A stretch of 64,000 nucleotides of DNA from Alistipes sp. (GCA_017936685.1 JAGBFA010000001.1:124001-188000), one strand, 5' to 3'. Shown: positions 26,439 through 34,666, counted from the first letter of the stretch. A program made the numbers and translations. The notes: generated by a model not told the origin, from the letters alone.

Positions 26439-26969
26439 CTATTTTTTTACGTTATCACTCTTTTTCGATGCAGCGGCCGCTTTGGCTGCCGGCAGTTTGG
26501 CGTTCTTGAATCCGGCTTCGGTCATGCGGTGCATGGCGCGTATACGTGCCGGATAGTAGGCCGGAGCGTCCTCCTCGCCCGTATAGCCCATCACCAGGCC
26601 GTTGAATCCCATTATGCGACGCTTGCCCATATATGTCACCAGTTCGACCTCTTTCTGATCGCCCGGCTCGAAGCGAATGGCCGTCGTAGAGGGTATGTTC
26701 AGATGGCAGCCGAATGCCGCCTCGCGGTCGAATTCCAGATAGCGGTTGACCTCGAAGAAGTGGAAGTGCGACCCCACCTGTATGGGGCGGTCGCCAGTAT
26801 TGCGAACCGTCACCTTCACGGTCTTGCGTCCGAGGTTATATTCTATCGGGTCGCTTTTCAGCACTACGCCTCCGACCGGCACTTGCGTCTGAGGCTTAAA
26901 ACCCGGTTTGCCGGGATATAATTTATTTGGCTGCATCTTTGCAGCCGAAACCGTATTGTCTGTTTTCAT
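26439..26969 (-). CDS. ureB: Urease beta subunit UreB, with extended tail
   Basis: A 176-residue structural subunit packing on UreC. The core beta domain is clear ([54 protein letters not shown] and MGFNGLVMG). Beyond it lies an extra C-terminal region of about 45 residues ending in an Ala/Lys-rich stretch ([19 protein letters not shown]). Usual UreB proteins have about 100-125 residues. The start at MKTDNTVS (26969) is preferred over the in-frame ATG at 27017, which would leave only nine bases after ureA. Part of ureABC. Confidence 0.93.
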   Translation of the reverse strand: MKTDNTVSAAKMQPNKLYPGKPGFKPQTQVPVGGVVLKSDPIEYNLGRKTVKVTVRNTGDRPIQVGSHFHFFEVNRYLEFDREAAFGCHLNIPSTTAIRFEPGDQKEVELVTYMGKRRIMGFNGLVMGYTGEEDAPAYYPARIRAMHRMTEAGFKNAKLPAAKAAAASKKSDNVKK

Positions 26970-27026
26970 AGCGATTTGATATTGGTTGTTGATATGTCGA
27001 TATACAATATCGATCAATAGACGAAA

Positions 27027-27329
27027 CTACTTTATAGGGTGATGTATGCTGACCAGACGCGAGCCGTCGGTGAACACGGCCTCGACCTGCAAAAGATCGA
27101 TCATGTCCGCCACGCCCTCCATCACATCGCTCTTCTTCAATACGCTCGCCGCGCCTTTCATTACCTCTTCCACGGTTTTACCCTCGCGGGCACCCTCCAA
27201 TGCGGTTGCCGTGATATAGGCGACGGCCTCGGGATAGTTGAGCTTCAAACCCTTTTTCATGCGTCTCTCGGCAATCATGCCAAGCGACAGCAGCATCAAC
27301 TTGTCGATCTCTCTCGGTGTCAAATGCAT
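27027..27329 (-). CDS. ureA: Urease gamma subunit UreA
   Basis: The 100-residue gamma subunit, [23 protein letters not shown] onward, with the family motifs [24 protein letters not shown] and [18 protein letters not shown]. Typical length. First gene of the urease supercluster. Its leader region (27330-27420) holds an inverted repeat but no recognisable NikR site. Confidence 0.97.
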   Translation of the reverse strand: MHLTPREIDKLMLLSLGMIAERRMKKGLKLNYPEAVAYITATALEGAREGKTVEEVMKGAASVLKKSDVMEGVADMIDLLQVEAVFTDGSRLVSIHHPIK

Positions 27330-27388
27330 AATAGTATTATTTTACGGTTAATTGGATTTTCTCGATCGGGAGCCGTCTGCCACGCATC

Positions 27389-27414
27389 GTGCAACGATCT
27401 CGAACTCGTTGCAC
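27389..27414. promoter_or_regulatory. Inverted repeat upstream of ureA
   Basis: GTGCAACGA (27389-27397) and TCGTTGCAC (27406-27414) are a perfect 9-bp dyad, 60 bases upstream of the ureA start. It could be an operator or a leader hairpin. It does not resemble the NikR consensus. Confidence 0.45.
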
Positions 27415-27511
27415 CATAAGAAACAAATAATATGCCACGCGGCCGCAGCACTTCGGCACATGGCATCATATTTGGATTTTCGCTGCCGAGATCCAAAAAC
27501 AATTCATATCT

Positions 27512-27883
27512 ATGATTAAAGCTATGTTGATCGCCGGCATGGGTGGATTTATCGGCACCTGCCTGCGTTTTCTGACCGGAAAACTGTGCCATGCGATATG
27601 TGTATCGGCCTTTCCGTGGGGCACATTTTCGGTCAACGTTATAGGAAGTTTTCTGATAGGCATACTCTTCGGTCTGGCAGAAAAGGGCAACCTCATCTCC
27701 TCGTCGATGAATCTGTTTCTGATAACGGGCTTCTGCGGAGGTTTCACCACATTCTCGTCGATGGCCGACGACATGTATCTGCTACTGCAACAGCGTCACT
27801 GGGGCTACTTCGGATTATACGTATCGCTGAGTTTCGCCCTCGGACTCGTGTTGGTATGGCTCGGACGGTCGCTGGTAAAATAG
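27512..27883 (+). CDS. crcB: Fluoride ion channel CrcB/Fluc
   Basis: A 123-residue four-helix membrane protein that exports fluoride as a dual-topology dimer. Family motifs include GGFIGTCLRFLTG, FPWGTFSVNVIGSFLIG and GFCGGFTTFSS. Length is standard. It is divergent from the urease operon. I looked for a fluoride riboswitch in the 180-base leader and saw no convincing match. It ends at a hairpin shared with the convergent gene. Confidence 0.95.
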   Translation: MIKAMLIAGMGGFIGTCLRFLTGKLCHAICVSAFPWGTFSVNVIGSFLIGILFGLAEKGNLISSSMNLFLITGFCGGFTTFSSMADDMYLLLQQRHWGYFGLYVSLSFALGLVLVWLGRSLVK

Positions 27884-27894
27884 TCTGCAAACAT

Positions 27895-27923
27895 ATAAAG
27901 GCAGCTGCAAGAGCAGCCTTTAT
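27895..27923. terminator. Shared terminator of convergent crcB and acyl-CoA reductase genes
   Basis: ATAAAGGC (27895-27902) pairs with GCCTTTAT (27916-27923), extended by a GCT/AGC step inside. The 3' base touches the stop codon of the minus-strand gene. Confidence 0.65.
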
Positions 27924-28906
27924 CATATCTTTTCGGTTAGGAACGACATCGTGTCGACGCCGTCGGCATAATCCCCGAGAGCAGGGTATTGCGCCCTGCC
28001 CGGCAGCACCCGCCGTGGATGAGATACGACGGTCGAGACGACGCACTGCAACTCCTCGTCGTGCTCCGAGAGCCACTGCTCCACCTGCGAAAGATCGTCG
28101 TAGCGACTGTACGCCACGCAGCTCAATGCCGACGGGAAGGTCGTCTGCCAGACACAAAGAAATGCGCCGCAATCGACGAACTCGCGCCGCTGCATCGTAA
28201 GCATGGCACGCACAGCCACATAGTTGTTGTGCCGCTTGCCGCTATCGCCCGGAAGGGCGAGCGAGTCCAAGCGAAAATCGCGAGGAACGAAGAGCATCGA
28301 CACGCTGCGGCAGCCCAGACCCGAATACGACGTTATATCCTCCGCAATGCCGCGCAGCTCCGCCTCGCTCTCCCGGCCCGAGATGACGGCCACCGAGTGG
28401 CGGCTGCCGCGAAGCAGCGACCTGACTCCGGCAAAATGCGAACGGAAATATCTGTTGGCCTCCTCTCCGCCTGTGGCGATAGCCATGTCGTAGCGGGCAT
28501 CGGGATCGTATTCGAAGATCGGAATCGCAGGCTCTATCTCGCGCAACAGCCCGACGACATAGTCCATCATCACCCGATCCTTGCTCGACGGTTTGATGTG
28601 ACACTCATTGCCGCTGGCCACCACGCACAGCAGATCGAAAAATCCGACTAAGGGTATGTTGCCGGCCATGATGACGGCGACGCGCTTCGGAACCGACACG
28701 GGAGTGTAGCCGGAGAGCCACGACGTCAGGAGGTCGCGATCGAGCATCTCTGTGCGTATGGCCTCCACCGAACGGTGCAAATCGCGCTCGGTGAACCAGC
28801 CGTTGGCCTCCATAGACATGGCAATGCATCGCCGCGATTCGGAATCGCTGCCGAACAGCCGCAGACGCTCGCCCAGAGCGGAGAATATATCGATGACAGA
28901 GAGCAT
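27923..28906 (-). CDS. Acyl-CoA reductase family protein (LuxC-like)
   Basis: A 327-residue protein matching the acyl-CoA reductase (LuxC) family, an aldehyde-dehydrogenase-like fold that reduces activated acyl groups with NADPH. Visible motifs are VAVIMAGNIPLVGFFDLLCV (cofactor-binding part), HIKPSSKD, MAIATGGEEANRYF and the nucleophile region SYSGLGCRSVSMLFVP with its Cys. No luminescence or fatty-reductase partners are nearby. It lies three bases from the exonuclease gene, so the two are probably co-transcribed. Physiological substrate unknown. Confidence 0.8.
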   Translation of the reverse strand: MLSVIDIFSALGERLRLFGSDSESRRCIAMSMEANGWFTERDLHRSVEAIRTEMLDRDLLTSWLSGYTPVSVPKRVAVIMAGNIPLVGFFDLLCVVASGNECHIKPSSKDRVMMDYVVGLLREIEPAIPIFEYDPDARYDMAIATGGEEANRYFRSHFAGVRSLLRGSRHSVAVISGRESEAELRGIAEDITSYSGLGCRSVSMLFVPRDFRLDSLALPGDSGKRHNNYVAVRAMLTMQRREFVDCGAFLCVWQTTFPSALSCVAYSRYDDLSQVEQWLSEHDEELQCVVSTVVSHPRRVLPGRAQYPALGDYADGVDTMSFLTEKI

Positions 28907-28909
28907 GAG

Positions 28910-29404
28910 CTATAATATTTGCATGGCTATGACAGCGCAGGCCTCGGCATCAGCCAGCGCATGATGATGATGGTCGAGCACATACCCGCATGCCTGCGCC
29001 ACCGTATGGAGCTGATGATTGGGCAGCGAGCGTCCGAACACGCGTCGCGAAGCGTGGCACGTGCAATAAAACTCGTAATGGGGATAGGGCATATCGTATA
29101 GTTCGTGCACCGCCCGCAGACACCCCTCATCGAAAGGCGAGTTATGCGCAACTAACGGCAGACCGCCTATGTGCGGCTGTATCTCGCGCCACACCTGCGG
29201 AAAATCGGGAGCGGAATCGGTATCGCGCCGTGTCATGCCGTGCACATCGGTGCAGAACGGCGAGTAGTAGTTGGGAGCCGGACGTATCAGACGATATATC
29301 GAATCGACGATGCGGCCGTCGCGCACGACGACCACACCCACCGAGCACACGCTCGATCGTTTGCCGTTGGCCGTCTCGAAGTCTATCGCTGCAAAATCCC
29401 GCAT
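28910..29404 (-). CDS. DnaQ-like 3'-5' exonuclease
   Basis: A 164-residue single-domain DEDDh exonuclease. Exo I is FAAIDFETA (Asp, Glu), exo II is VAHNSPFDEGCLRAV (Asp), and exo III is HHHALADAEACAVI (His, Asp). It is similar to the polymerase III epsilon-like proofreading or housekeeping exonucleases of Bacteroidales. First gene of a likely two-gene operon with the acyl-CoA reductase. Confidence 0.88.
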   Translation of the reverse strand: MRDFAAIDFETANGKRSSVCSVGVVVVRDGRIVDSIYRLIRPAPNYYSPFCTDVHGMTRRDTDSAPDFPQVWREIQPHIGGLPLVAHNSPFDEGCLRAVHELYDMPYPHYEFYCTCHASRRVFGRSLPNHQLHTVAQACGYVLDHHHHALADAEACAVIAMQIL

Positions 29405-29438
29405 ACCTCACTCTTTGAAATCAAGGCGTAAAGTTACT

Positions 29439-29479
29439 AAAATATCGGGAGCGGACAATAAATCCGCTCCCGATATTTT
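29439..29479. terminator. Strong hairpin terminator after the lipoprotein gene
   Basis: AAAATATCGGGAGCGGA (29439-29455) and TCCGCTCCCGATATTTT (29463-29479) form a perfect 17-bp stem with seven bases in the loop and A/T flanks that work in both directions. Confidence 0.85.
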
Positions 29480-29497
29480 CCTTCGCTGTCCGAGAGT

Positions 29498-29980
29498 TTA
29501 CTCGACAGCGTATTCGTACATGGCAATGCCGGTATAGGTCAACGGATATTTGCCGCATGTCATCGACAAGGTCATGCGGCCGTTTTCTATACGACCTTGC
29601 AAATCGGTGATGGTGTATTGTGGAAATTCTCCGCCCATGGCCAAAGGCACTATGCCGTCGCCCGATAACTCGATCGCACCGTCTGCGACAGTGAACTCGA
29701 CAGCCGGAATGGTCATGTCGAGTTTCACGGGCATGGCCTCGGCAAACTGCACGCGATACATATATATGTTCATCGTAACAGGCGTTGCATCGGTATTCAT
29801 CTCGTATCTCACCTGCACCTCCTGCTGGCGGAAAAACGTTCCGTCCGTCTGGTCGACCGACAGTTCACCAAGAAAAGTCTTGTCGACAGGTATCAGCACA
29901 GAATCGTCCTCCGACTTGTCGCAGGCCACCGCTAGAGACAGCGCGCAAGCAGCGCACAACATCATTTTAATCAATTTCAT
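29498..29980 (-). CDS. Calycin-like domain lipoprotein
   Basis: A 160-residue lipoprotein. The signal peptide ends in a lipobox (ALSLAVAC-D). The rest is a small beta-rich domain whose C-terminal part (YTITDLQGRIENGRMTLSMTCGKYPLTYTG) matches the calycin-like family of Bacteroidales. Such proteins often sit next to TonB-dependent receptors. Here it follows the receptor gene by 12 bases, so it may be an accessory surface or periplasmic lipoprotein of that uptake system. Ligand unknown. Confidence 0.75.
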   Translation of the reverse strand: MKLIKMMLCAACALSLAVACDKSEDDSVLIPVDKTFLGELSVDQTDGTFFRQQEVQVRYEMNTDATPVTMNIYMYRVQFAEAMPVKLDMTIPAVEFTVADGAIELSGDGIVPLAMGGEFPQYTITDLQGRIENGRMTLSMTCGKYPLTYTGIAMYEYAVE

Positions 29981-29992
29981 AGAATTATCAAT

Positions 29993-32233
29993 TTATATGT
30001 TTACACTCAATTTGACTCCGAAGCTGACAGGTCGTCCCTTGCTGAAAAACGACCTCGACACCGACCGGAAATAGAACGTATCGTAGTCGGCATCGGTCAG
30101 ATTGCGCCCCCACACCGACAGCGAAAAGCCGTTTTTCTCCAACTCGACGTATGCCGACAGCAGCGAATAGAAGGGCTGCCACAGCGTATTCTCCTCGTTC
30201 CAGTAGATGCGCCCCACACCGCGCAACTGTGCACCGACGACAACCCGGTCTAAAATACGGCCGCCGATATTCCACACATAAGCGGCACCGACAGCCAGCG
30301 TATTCCGCGGTGCATAAGGCAGAACATTGCCGTCGTAAGAGGCAACGCCGTCGTCGTACTCGGTAAAACGGGCATCGGTAAAACCGTAATCGGCCGTCAG
30401 CGATAGTCCGCCGACGCGGTATTCGGCCGACAGCTCCGCACCCATGCTGCGCGCACGGCCTGCATTGGACATCATGCGCCCGGTATTATTGCCGTCGGGC
30501 AGCACCGTAACCTGCTGATTGCGGCACTCGATCAAAAATGCTGCCGCACTCACGCGCCAGTGCTCGCCCAGGCGCAGATGCGCACCCACTTCGAAATTCC
30601 AGCTCGTTTCGGGCTTGTAACGCGTGGCCGTGGCCGAATCGTAGCTCGCATCGCCCACTCCGGGAAGATAGACACCCAGATCGCCCATCATGCCGTTCAT
30701 CATTCTCACCTGCAATATGTCGGAGAAGATCTGCGTATTGAAGCCTCCGGCCTTGTAGCCGCGCGTGGCGGTGGCATACAGTTCACCGCAGCGCATGGAA
30801 TATTGCACCGCAAGTTTCGGAAGCACCTCGAAGAATGACTGCCGCTCCCGACCCGAGAACCGCGTTTGCAGGGTCTTGAAGTCGGTCATGGTCATGTTGA
30901 ACATATAGCGTATATCGCTCCGTGAGTCGTATCGCATGGAGGTGTACTCGTAGTCGAAACGAATGCCTGCCGTGAGCCGCCACCGTCCCAGTGTCACGTC
31001 GGACTCGTGGTATAATGCCGCGCCGTAGACAGGTATGCGGAAGTCGCTGGCGATGATAAAATCGTCGCCGTCGATCAAGATGTCGTAGTCGGGAAACTGG
31101 GTGTGTATGCCGGCATTGGCATTGGCCAGTATCAGATCGTCGATGCCGTCGCGCTTGAAAGTGACGGGCGACGACATGTCGAGCCACTTGCCGAACAGAA
31201 AGGCTCCGGTCAGCCACTGCCAGCGCGACCGCTCGTCGGCATTGCGGAGAACGATATCCTGCGTGAATGCGCATTCGCGCTGACTCTGCACGAGTGTGAA
31301 CAGCGAGCGCGGCGTGAAATCCTGATCCAGAGTCATGCGATCGTCGAGATACTGGACACTGGTCACGCTCGACAGATGCACGCGCTCGCCGCGATGTTTT
31401 ATCACCAGTCCCTCGCAGAGGTTCAGGCGGCGATAACCGCACGGATCATTATAATCGACAGGGGAGTAATCGCCCGTTGCATCGTCATAGAGACGGTAGG
31501 CATATCCGCCCTCGTCGGTAAAACTTACCGACAATGTGTTGTCGATGCTCAACGACGCCTTGGGCAGCCACTGCAACCTGACGCGTGCGCCGCCGTTATC
31601 GCTGCGATCGCACTTTTCGCCGCTGTATATGTTTGTGAAAAAGCCGTCGCTATGCGAGTAAGAAGCCGCTACCGAGTAGCCGAACCTCTCGCCCGTCGAG
31701 CCGTAATATGCGGCACGGGCGGCATACGATGCGGCCGACGAATACTCCATCGACAGGCGCGCGCCCTGCCACATAAGCGGCGACAAGGTGGATATGTTCA
31801 TCACTCCGCCGCTCGTATTGCGGCCGTAGAGCGTGCCCTGAGGTCCGCGCAGCAAATCGATCTTGCGTATGTCGTAGAAATCGAAGTCGTAGGAGTTTTT
31901 GTTCATCAACGGCACATCGTCGACATTGACACCCAGCACAGGCTGGTCGATGCGCGAACCGAAACCGCGAACATATATCGACGAAGTCATCTTCGAGCCG
32001 TAGGCCGGCTGATAAAAGTTGGGCGCAACGGCCGACAGCTCCTTGATCGACTCGACGCCCTCTCTTTGCAGGCGATACATGCCCAGCTCGGTCGAAGACA
32101 CCGGCTGTCGCCGAAGATCGTCGCGATGCTTCAACGATGCCGTAACCTCCACCTGTTCGATATGATAGAGTGTATCGACAGGCTCGGCAGGTTCGGAAAC
32201 CAATAGAGGCAATACGGCAAAAAGAGTTTTCAT
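29993..32233 (-). CDS. TonB-dependent outer-membrane receptor
   Basis: A 746-residue receptor with a short signal peptide. A TonB-box-like segment (IEQVEVTASLKH, about 26-37) is followed by a plug domain (about 45-160, with IYVRGFGSRIDQPVLGVNVDDVPLM and RGPQGTLYGRNTSGGVMNI) and a 22-strand barrel ending in FGVKLSVNI. There is no N-terminal carboxypeptidase-regulatory domain and no SusD partner, so it is more like metal-chelate or vitamin receptors than glycan receptors. A lipoprotein gene follows in the operon. Confidence 0.92.
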   Translation of the reverse strand: MKTLFAVLPLLVSEPAEPVDTLYHIEQVEVTASLKHRDDLRRQPVSSTELGMYRLQREGVESIKELSAVAPNFYQPAYGSKMTSSIYVRGFGSRIDQPVLGVNVDDVPLMNKNSYDFDFYDIRKIDLLRGPQGTLYGRNTSGGVMNISTLSPLMWQGARLSMEYSSAASYAARAAYYGSTGERFGYSVAASYSHSDGFFTNIYSGEKCDRSDNGGARVRLQWLPKASLSIDNTLSVSFTDEGGYAYRLYDDATGDYSPVDYNDPCGYRRLNLCEGLVIKHRGERVHLSSVTSVQYLDDRMTLDQDFTPRSLFTLVQSQRECAFTQDIVLRNADERSRWQWLTGAFLFGKWLDMSSPVTFKRDGIDDLILANANAGIHTQFPDYDILIDGDDFIIASDFRIPVYGAALYHESDVTLGRWRLTAGIRFDYEYTSMRYDSRSDIRYMFNMTMTDFKTLQTRFSGRERQSFFEVLPKLAVQYSMRCGELYATATRGYKAGGFNTQIFSDILQVRMMNGMMGDLGVYLPGVGDASYDSATATRYKPETSWNFEVGAHLRLGEHWRVSAAAFLIECRNQQVTVLPDGNNTGRMMSNAGRARSMGAELSAEYRVGGLSLTADYGFTDARFTEYDDGVASYDGNVLPYAPRNTLAVGAAYVWNIGGRILDRVVVGAQLRGVGRIYWNEENTLWQPFYSLLSAYVELEKNGFSLSVWGRNLTDADYDTFYFRSVSRSFFSKGRPVSFGVKLSVNI

Positions 32234-32237
32234 GCGA

Positions 32238-32245
32238 CAAAAGTA
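32238..32245 (-). promoter_or_regulatory. -7 promoter box of the TonB receptor gene
   Basis: TACTTTTG on the minus strand ends only four bases before the ATG at 32233, so the transcript would start at or inside the first codon. No TTTG was seen at the usual -33 distance. Confidence 0.4.
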
Positions 32246-32334
32246 GGGTATTTGCCCTCACCTATCAGCCCTCATTTATAATAGTTTTGCGCTATCAGTA
32301 TCCCCATTATCGGGGATTGGCAACACCGGAAACG

Positions 32335-32368
32335 CCTCTGAGCCGACATGGTAATGCCGGCTCAGAGG
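32335..32368. terminator. Hairpin after the small Ser/Thr-rich ORF
   Basis: CCTCTGAGCCG (32335-32345) and CGGCTCAGAGG (32358-32368) form a perfect 11-bp stem, 30 bases after the stop of the minus-strand ORF at 32398. It has CGTTT on the minus-strand exit side. Confidence 0.55.
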
Positions 32369-32397
32369 TTCTGCGTAGGGTCGAAAATCGCAGCCGA

Positions 32398-32589
32398 TTA
32401 TCGATTGCCCGACTTCTTGGTGTACTGATTATGTCCCTCGGGATTGTTATTGTGCGATGTACGCGACGACGAAGAGTTGCCGGCCGTAGTGCGGCAGTTG
32501 GTCTTTGCGGTGCTTCGCGACGAATCGGTCGTGCGAGACGACTTGCCCGTCTGCGAACGACTCGTAGTCTTGCTTGTAGAATCTTTCAT
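32398..32589 (-). CDS. Small basic Ser/Thr/Asn-rich protein, function unknown
   Basis: A 63-residue ORF with strongly biased composition (Ser, Thr, Lys, Arg, Asn), no hydrophobic segment, and a distinct end NNNPEGHNQYTKKSGNR. Poly-polar proteins of this kind are often disordered and bind nucleic acid. It has its own upstream gap and a hairpin just after the stop, which favours a real gene. I do not recognise the family, and biased composition makes a chance frame possible. Confidence 0.5.
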   Translation of the reverse strand: MKDSTSKTTSRSQTGKSSRTTDSSRSTAKTNCRTTAGNSSSSRTSHNNNPEGHNQYTKKSGNR

Positions 32590-32690
32590 AACTCAAAAAA
32601 GGTTTAAATTTGACAAATCGGCCGCCGTGTGCGCCACAGCGGTCGTCACGATTAACGCAAATAACATACAAATCCGAATAGATTTCGTGC

Positions 32691-32792
32691 GCCGGCATAA
32701 CCTCCGGCGGCTGTCGGCGGTGAGCCTCCGACAGTTCGCATGCCGTTTATTTTTTCAGGCCGAGAGACAACGTCGGCCGCCGGCAGACCGGC
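32691..32792. other. Cluster of four small hairpins, intergenic
   Basis: Successive dyads: GCCGG/CCGGC (32691-32708), CTGTCGG/CCGACAG (32711-32734), GGCCGA/TCGGCC (32758-32778) and GCCGG/CCGGC (32779-32792). A T-rich run sits between the second and third. It lies in the 284-base gap between divergent genes. No promoter box was seen within it. Confidence 0.45.
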
Positions 32793-32873
32793 ATCATTAA
32801 TTGTTCTCACGGCATACCATATTGGAATGCGGTTTGCAGCACTCACGATGCCATTATTTAAAATAATATTGAT

Positions 32874-33308
32874 ATGAAAAGATTTTTATTATTCATCGCC
32901 TGTGCGGCCACGGCTTTCACCGCGAACGCCGCACCCCAGGAAGTAGACTTCGACAAACTGCCTAAAAACTCGCAGGAGTTCATACAAAAGAACTTCCCCG
33001 GCGAGAAGACAAAATCGGTGGAGATGGATCGCGAAGCCTCGTGGGACAAATACACCGTCTATTTCAACAGCGGCAACCAGGTATCGTTCGAGGGCGGCAC
33101 GGGCGAGTGCTCGCAGATCATAATGAAAACCGGTGCTGTGCCCATGACGGTGCTGCCGACCAAGGTGAAGAGCTATCTACTGGGCAAATATTCCAATTTG
33201 CAAGTGGTATCGTGGCAGACCACTGCCGACGGCAGCAAGGTAGGTTTGTCGGACAAGACATGGCTCGACTTCGACAAAGACGGAAACTTCGTCAAAGCCA
33301 CGAAATAA
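32874..33308 (+). CDS. PepSY-like domain secreted protein
   Basis: 144 residues. A signal peptide (MKRFLLFIACAATAFTANA) is followed by two PepSY-like (DUF2874) units: VDFDKLPKNSQEFIQKNFPGEK...WDKYTVYFNSGNQVSFEG, and LPTKVKSYLLGKYSNLQVVSWQ...WLDFDKDGNFVKATK. These are typical of Bacteroidales periplasmic proteins of unknown function. It is monocistronic, ending at a terminator at 33329-33358. The neighbouring regulator gene has its own promoter. Confidence 0.85.
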   Translation: MKRFLLFIACAATAFTANAAPQEVDFDKLPKNSQEFIQKNFPGEKTKSVEMDREASWDKYTVYFNSGNQVSFEGGTGECSQIIMKTGAVPMTVLPTKVKSYLLGKYSNLQVVSWQTTADGSKVGLSDKTWLDFDKDGNFVKATK

Positions 33309-33328
33309 CACCGCTATGGAAATGTCCG

Positions 33329-33358
33329 AGGGTCGCCCTGCAAAGGCGGCCCTTTTAT
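33329..33358 (+). terminator. Terminator of the PepSY-like gene
   Basis: AGGGTCGCC (33329-33337) and GGCGGCCCT (33345-33353) pair with one T-G wobble, followed by TTTAT. Confidence 0.75.
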
Positions 33359-33379
33359 TGTGTCCGTCAGCGGCGCAGG

Positions 33380-33411
33380 TTTGCTTATTCGCAGTAAATT
33401 CACTACCTTTA
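33380..33411 (+). promoter_or_regulatory. Promoter of the LuxR-type regulator
   Basis: TTTG (33380-33383), a 20-base spacer, then TACCTTTA (33404-33411), one mismatch from the consensus. The predicted start is within about three bases of the ATG at 33421. Confidence 0.6.
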
Positions 33412-33420
33412 CCCTCGATT

Positions 33421-34011
33421 ATGAAACCACAGATCGCCGTCATAGACAGCAACACGCTCAACTGCATGGCACTGCGCAGCATATTGTGCGACATGCTACC
33501 GTGGGCCGATGTTCTGACATACAACTCCATGGAGGAGTTCGGCTCGGAATCTCACGAAATGGTCGTCCACTACTTCGCAGGTGCGGAGATAGTGTTTCGC
33601 AACATGCCGATGTTTCAGGCCAACAAACGTCGCACGATAGTCATCGTCGAGGGCGGCAGCAACACCTTTTCATTATCGGGATTCCGCACAATAGATGCCA
33701 CCCAGAGCGAGGCCGGGATCGTCAAGGATATACTTCGCATACACGAAAGCGGCCACCCAAGCGGACATCGCATGACCGCCGCACCAGCAGCGAACAATGC
33801 GGAGCACACCCTCTCGCAGCGCGAACGCGACGTGCTGGCACTGATGGTCAAAGGTTATATCAACAAGGAGATCGCCGATCGGTTGAACATATCGACCACG
33901 ACGGTCATATTCCACCGCAAGAACATATCTGAAAAACTCAACACCCGCTCGATAGGACGACTGACGATCTACGCCGTCATCAACGGCATAGTGGATATTC
34001 GCGAGTTATAG
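33421..34011 (+). CDS. LuxR-family regulator with a degenerate receiver domain
   Basis: 196 residues. The N-terminal part (about 1-115) has a receiver-like start (PQIAVIDSNTLNCMALRSIL) but lacks an Asp at the expected phosphorylation strand (EMVVHYFAGAEIVFRN), so it is probably a pseudo-receiver that does not take phosphate. The C-terminal part is a clear LuxR/GerE helix-turn-helix (LSQRERDVLALMVKGYINKEIADRLNISTTTVIFHRKNI). No kinase gene is adjacent. The ATG at 33421 is chosen because a promoter ends just before it. Target genes unknown; the PepSY-like gene or TonB receptor nearby are candidates. Confidence 0.85.
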   Translation: MKPQIAVIDSNTLNCMALRSILCDMLPWADVLTYNSMEEFGSESHEMVVHYFAGAEIVFRNMPMFQANKRRTIVIVEGGSNTFSLSGFRTIDATQSEAGIVKDILRIHESGHPSGHRMTAAPAANNAEHTLSQRERDVLALMVKGYINKEIADRLNISTTTVIFHRKNISEKLNTRSIGRLTIYAVINGIVDIREL

Positions 34012-34644
34012 ACCGGCCGTAAGGGCATCGTATATGGCATCGAACGCGCGGCGTATGCCCTCGCCGTCCTCTATCAGCCGGCGAAACTCCTCCAAACGAC
34101 GGGCATTGTCCGATTCGGGAATCCACAACCGCAGATAACCCTCCCGCCCGTATTTTCCGACAAGATGCGACATGCAACGCTCGAAATTCTCGTCGCGCGT
34201 CATCTCGGGGTAGTGCGCCAAGGTGTATTGCACGGTGCGGCGCAGCGTCACCTCGGCATCTATCTGGCGGTCGGCCTCGGCCACGATGCGGCCGTAGATC
34301 GAACGGGGTTCGTGGTCGGAAGAGGCACGGTGATCCTCCGCCGCATCGGCCATGACGGCTATCTGAGCAGGCGTAAACCAGCGGCGCAGTTCACTGTCGG
34401 CGAGTATGATACACCGCGACACCTCATGATGATGTTCACGTCCCTCCGCCAGTCCCGTATCGTGATACGCGGCAATGGCATAGACCATGTTTTCGTCGAC
34501 ATCGTAGTGTTCGGCCAAAGCCATGCTTTGCGATATTACGGCGCGCACATGATCCTCGTCATGCGCCGCATCGAACGCCGAATAGCGCGGTATGATATTT
34601 TGTTCGATGTATTGTCTCAAATCCCTATCGACTCCCTTACACAT
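34006..34644 (-). CDS. HD-domain phosphohydrolase
   Basis: A 212-residue HD-superfamily protein. The metal ligands are visible as H in DAAHDEDHVRAV, HD in AAYHDTGLAEG, further His in REHHHEVSR, and a distal Asp in AEADRQID. It is similar to small uncharacterised HD hydrolases (YedJ-like), which often act on nucleotides. Its 3' end overlaps the convergent regulator gene by six bases. A promoter box lies at 34667-34674. Confidence 0.82.
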   Translation of the reverse strand: MCKGVDRDLRQYIEQNIIPRYSAFDAAHDEDHVRAVISQSMALAEHYDVDENMVYAIAAYHDTGLAEGREHHHEVSRCIILADSELRRWFTPAQIAVMADAAEDHRASSDHEPRSIYGRIVAEADRQIDAEVTLRRTVQYTLAHYPEMTRDENFERCMSHLVGKYGREGYLRLWIPESDNARRLEEFRRLIEDGEGIRRAFDAIYDALTAGL

Positions 34645-34666
34645 AAAACTTCTATTTTCTCAGAGA

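Noticed and set aside
27330..27511. Fluoride riboswitch upstream of crcB
   Set aside because: The conserved aptamer segments could not be found; only unrelated small dyads are visible.
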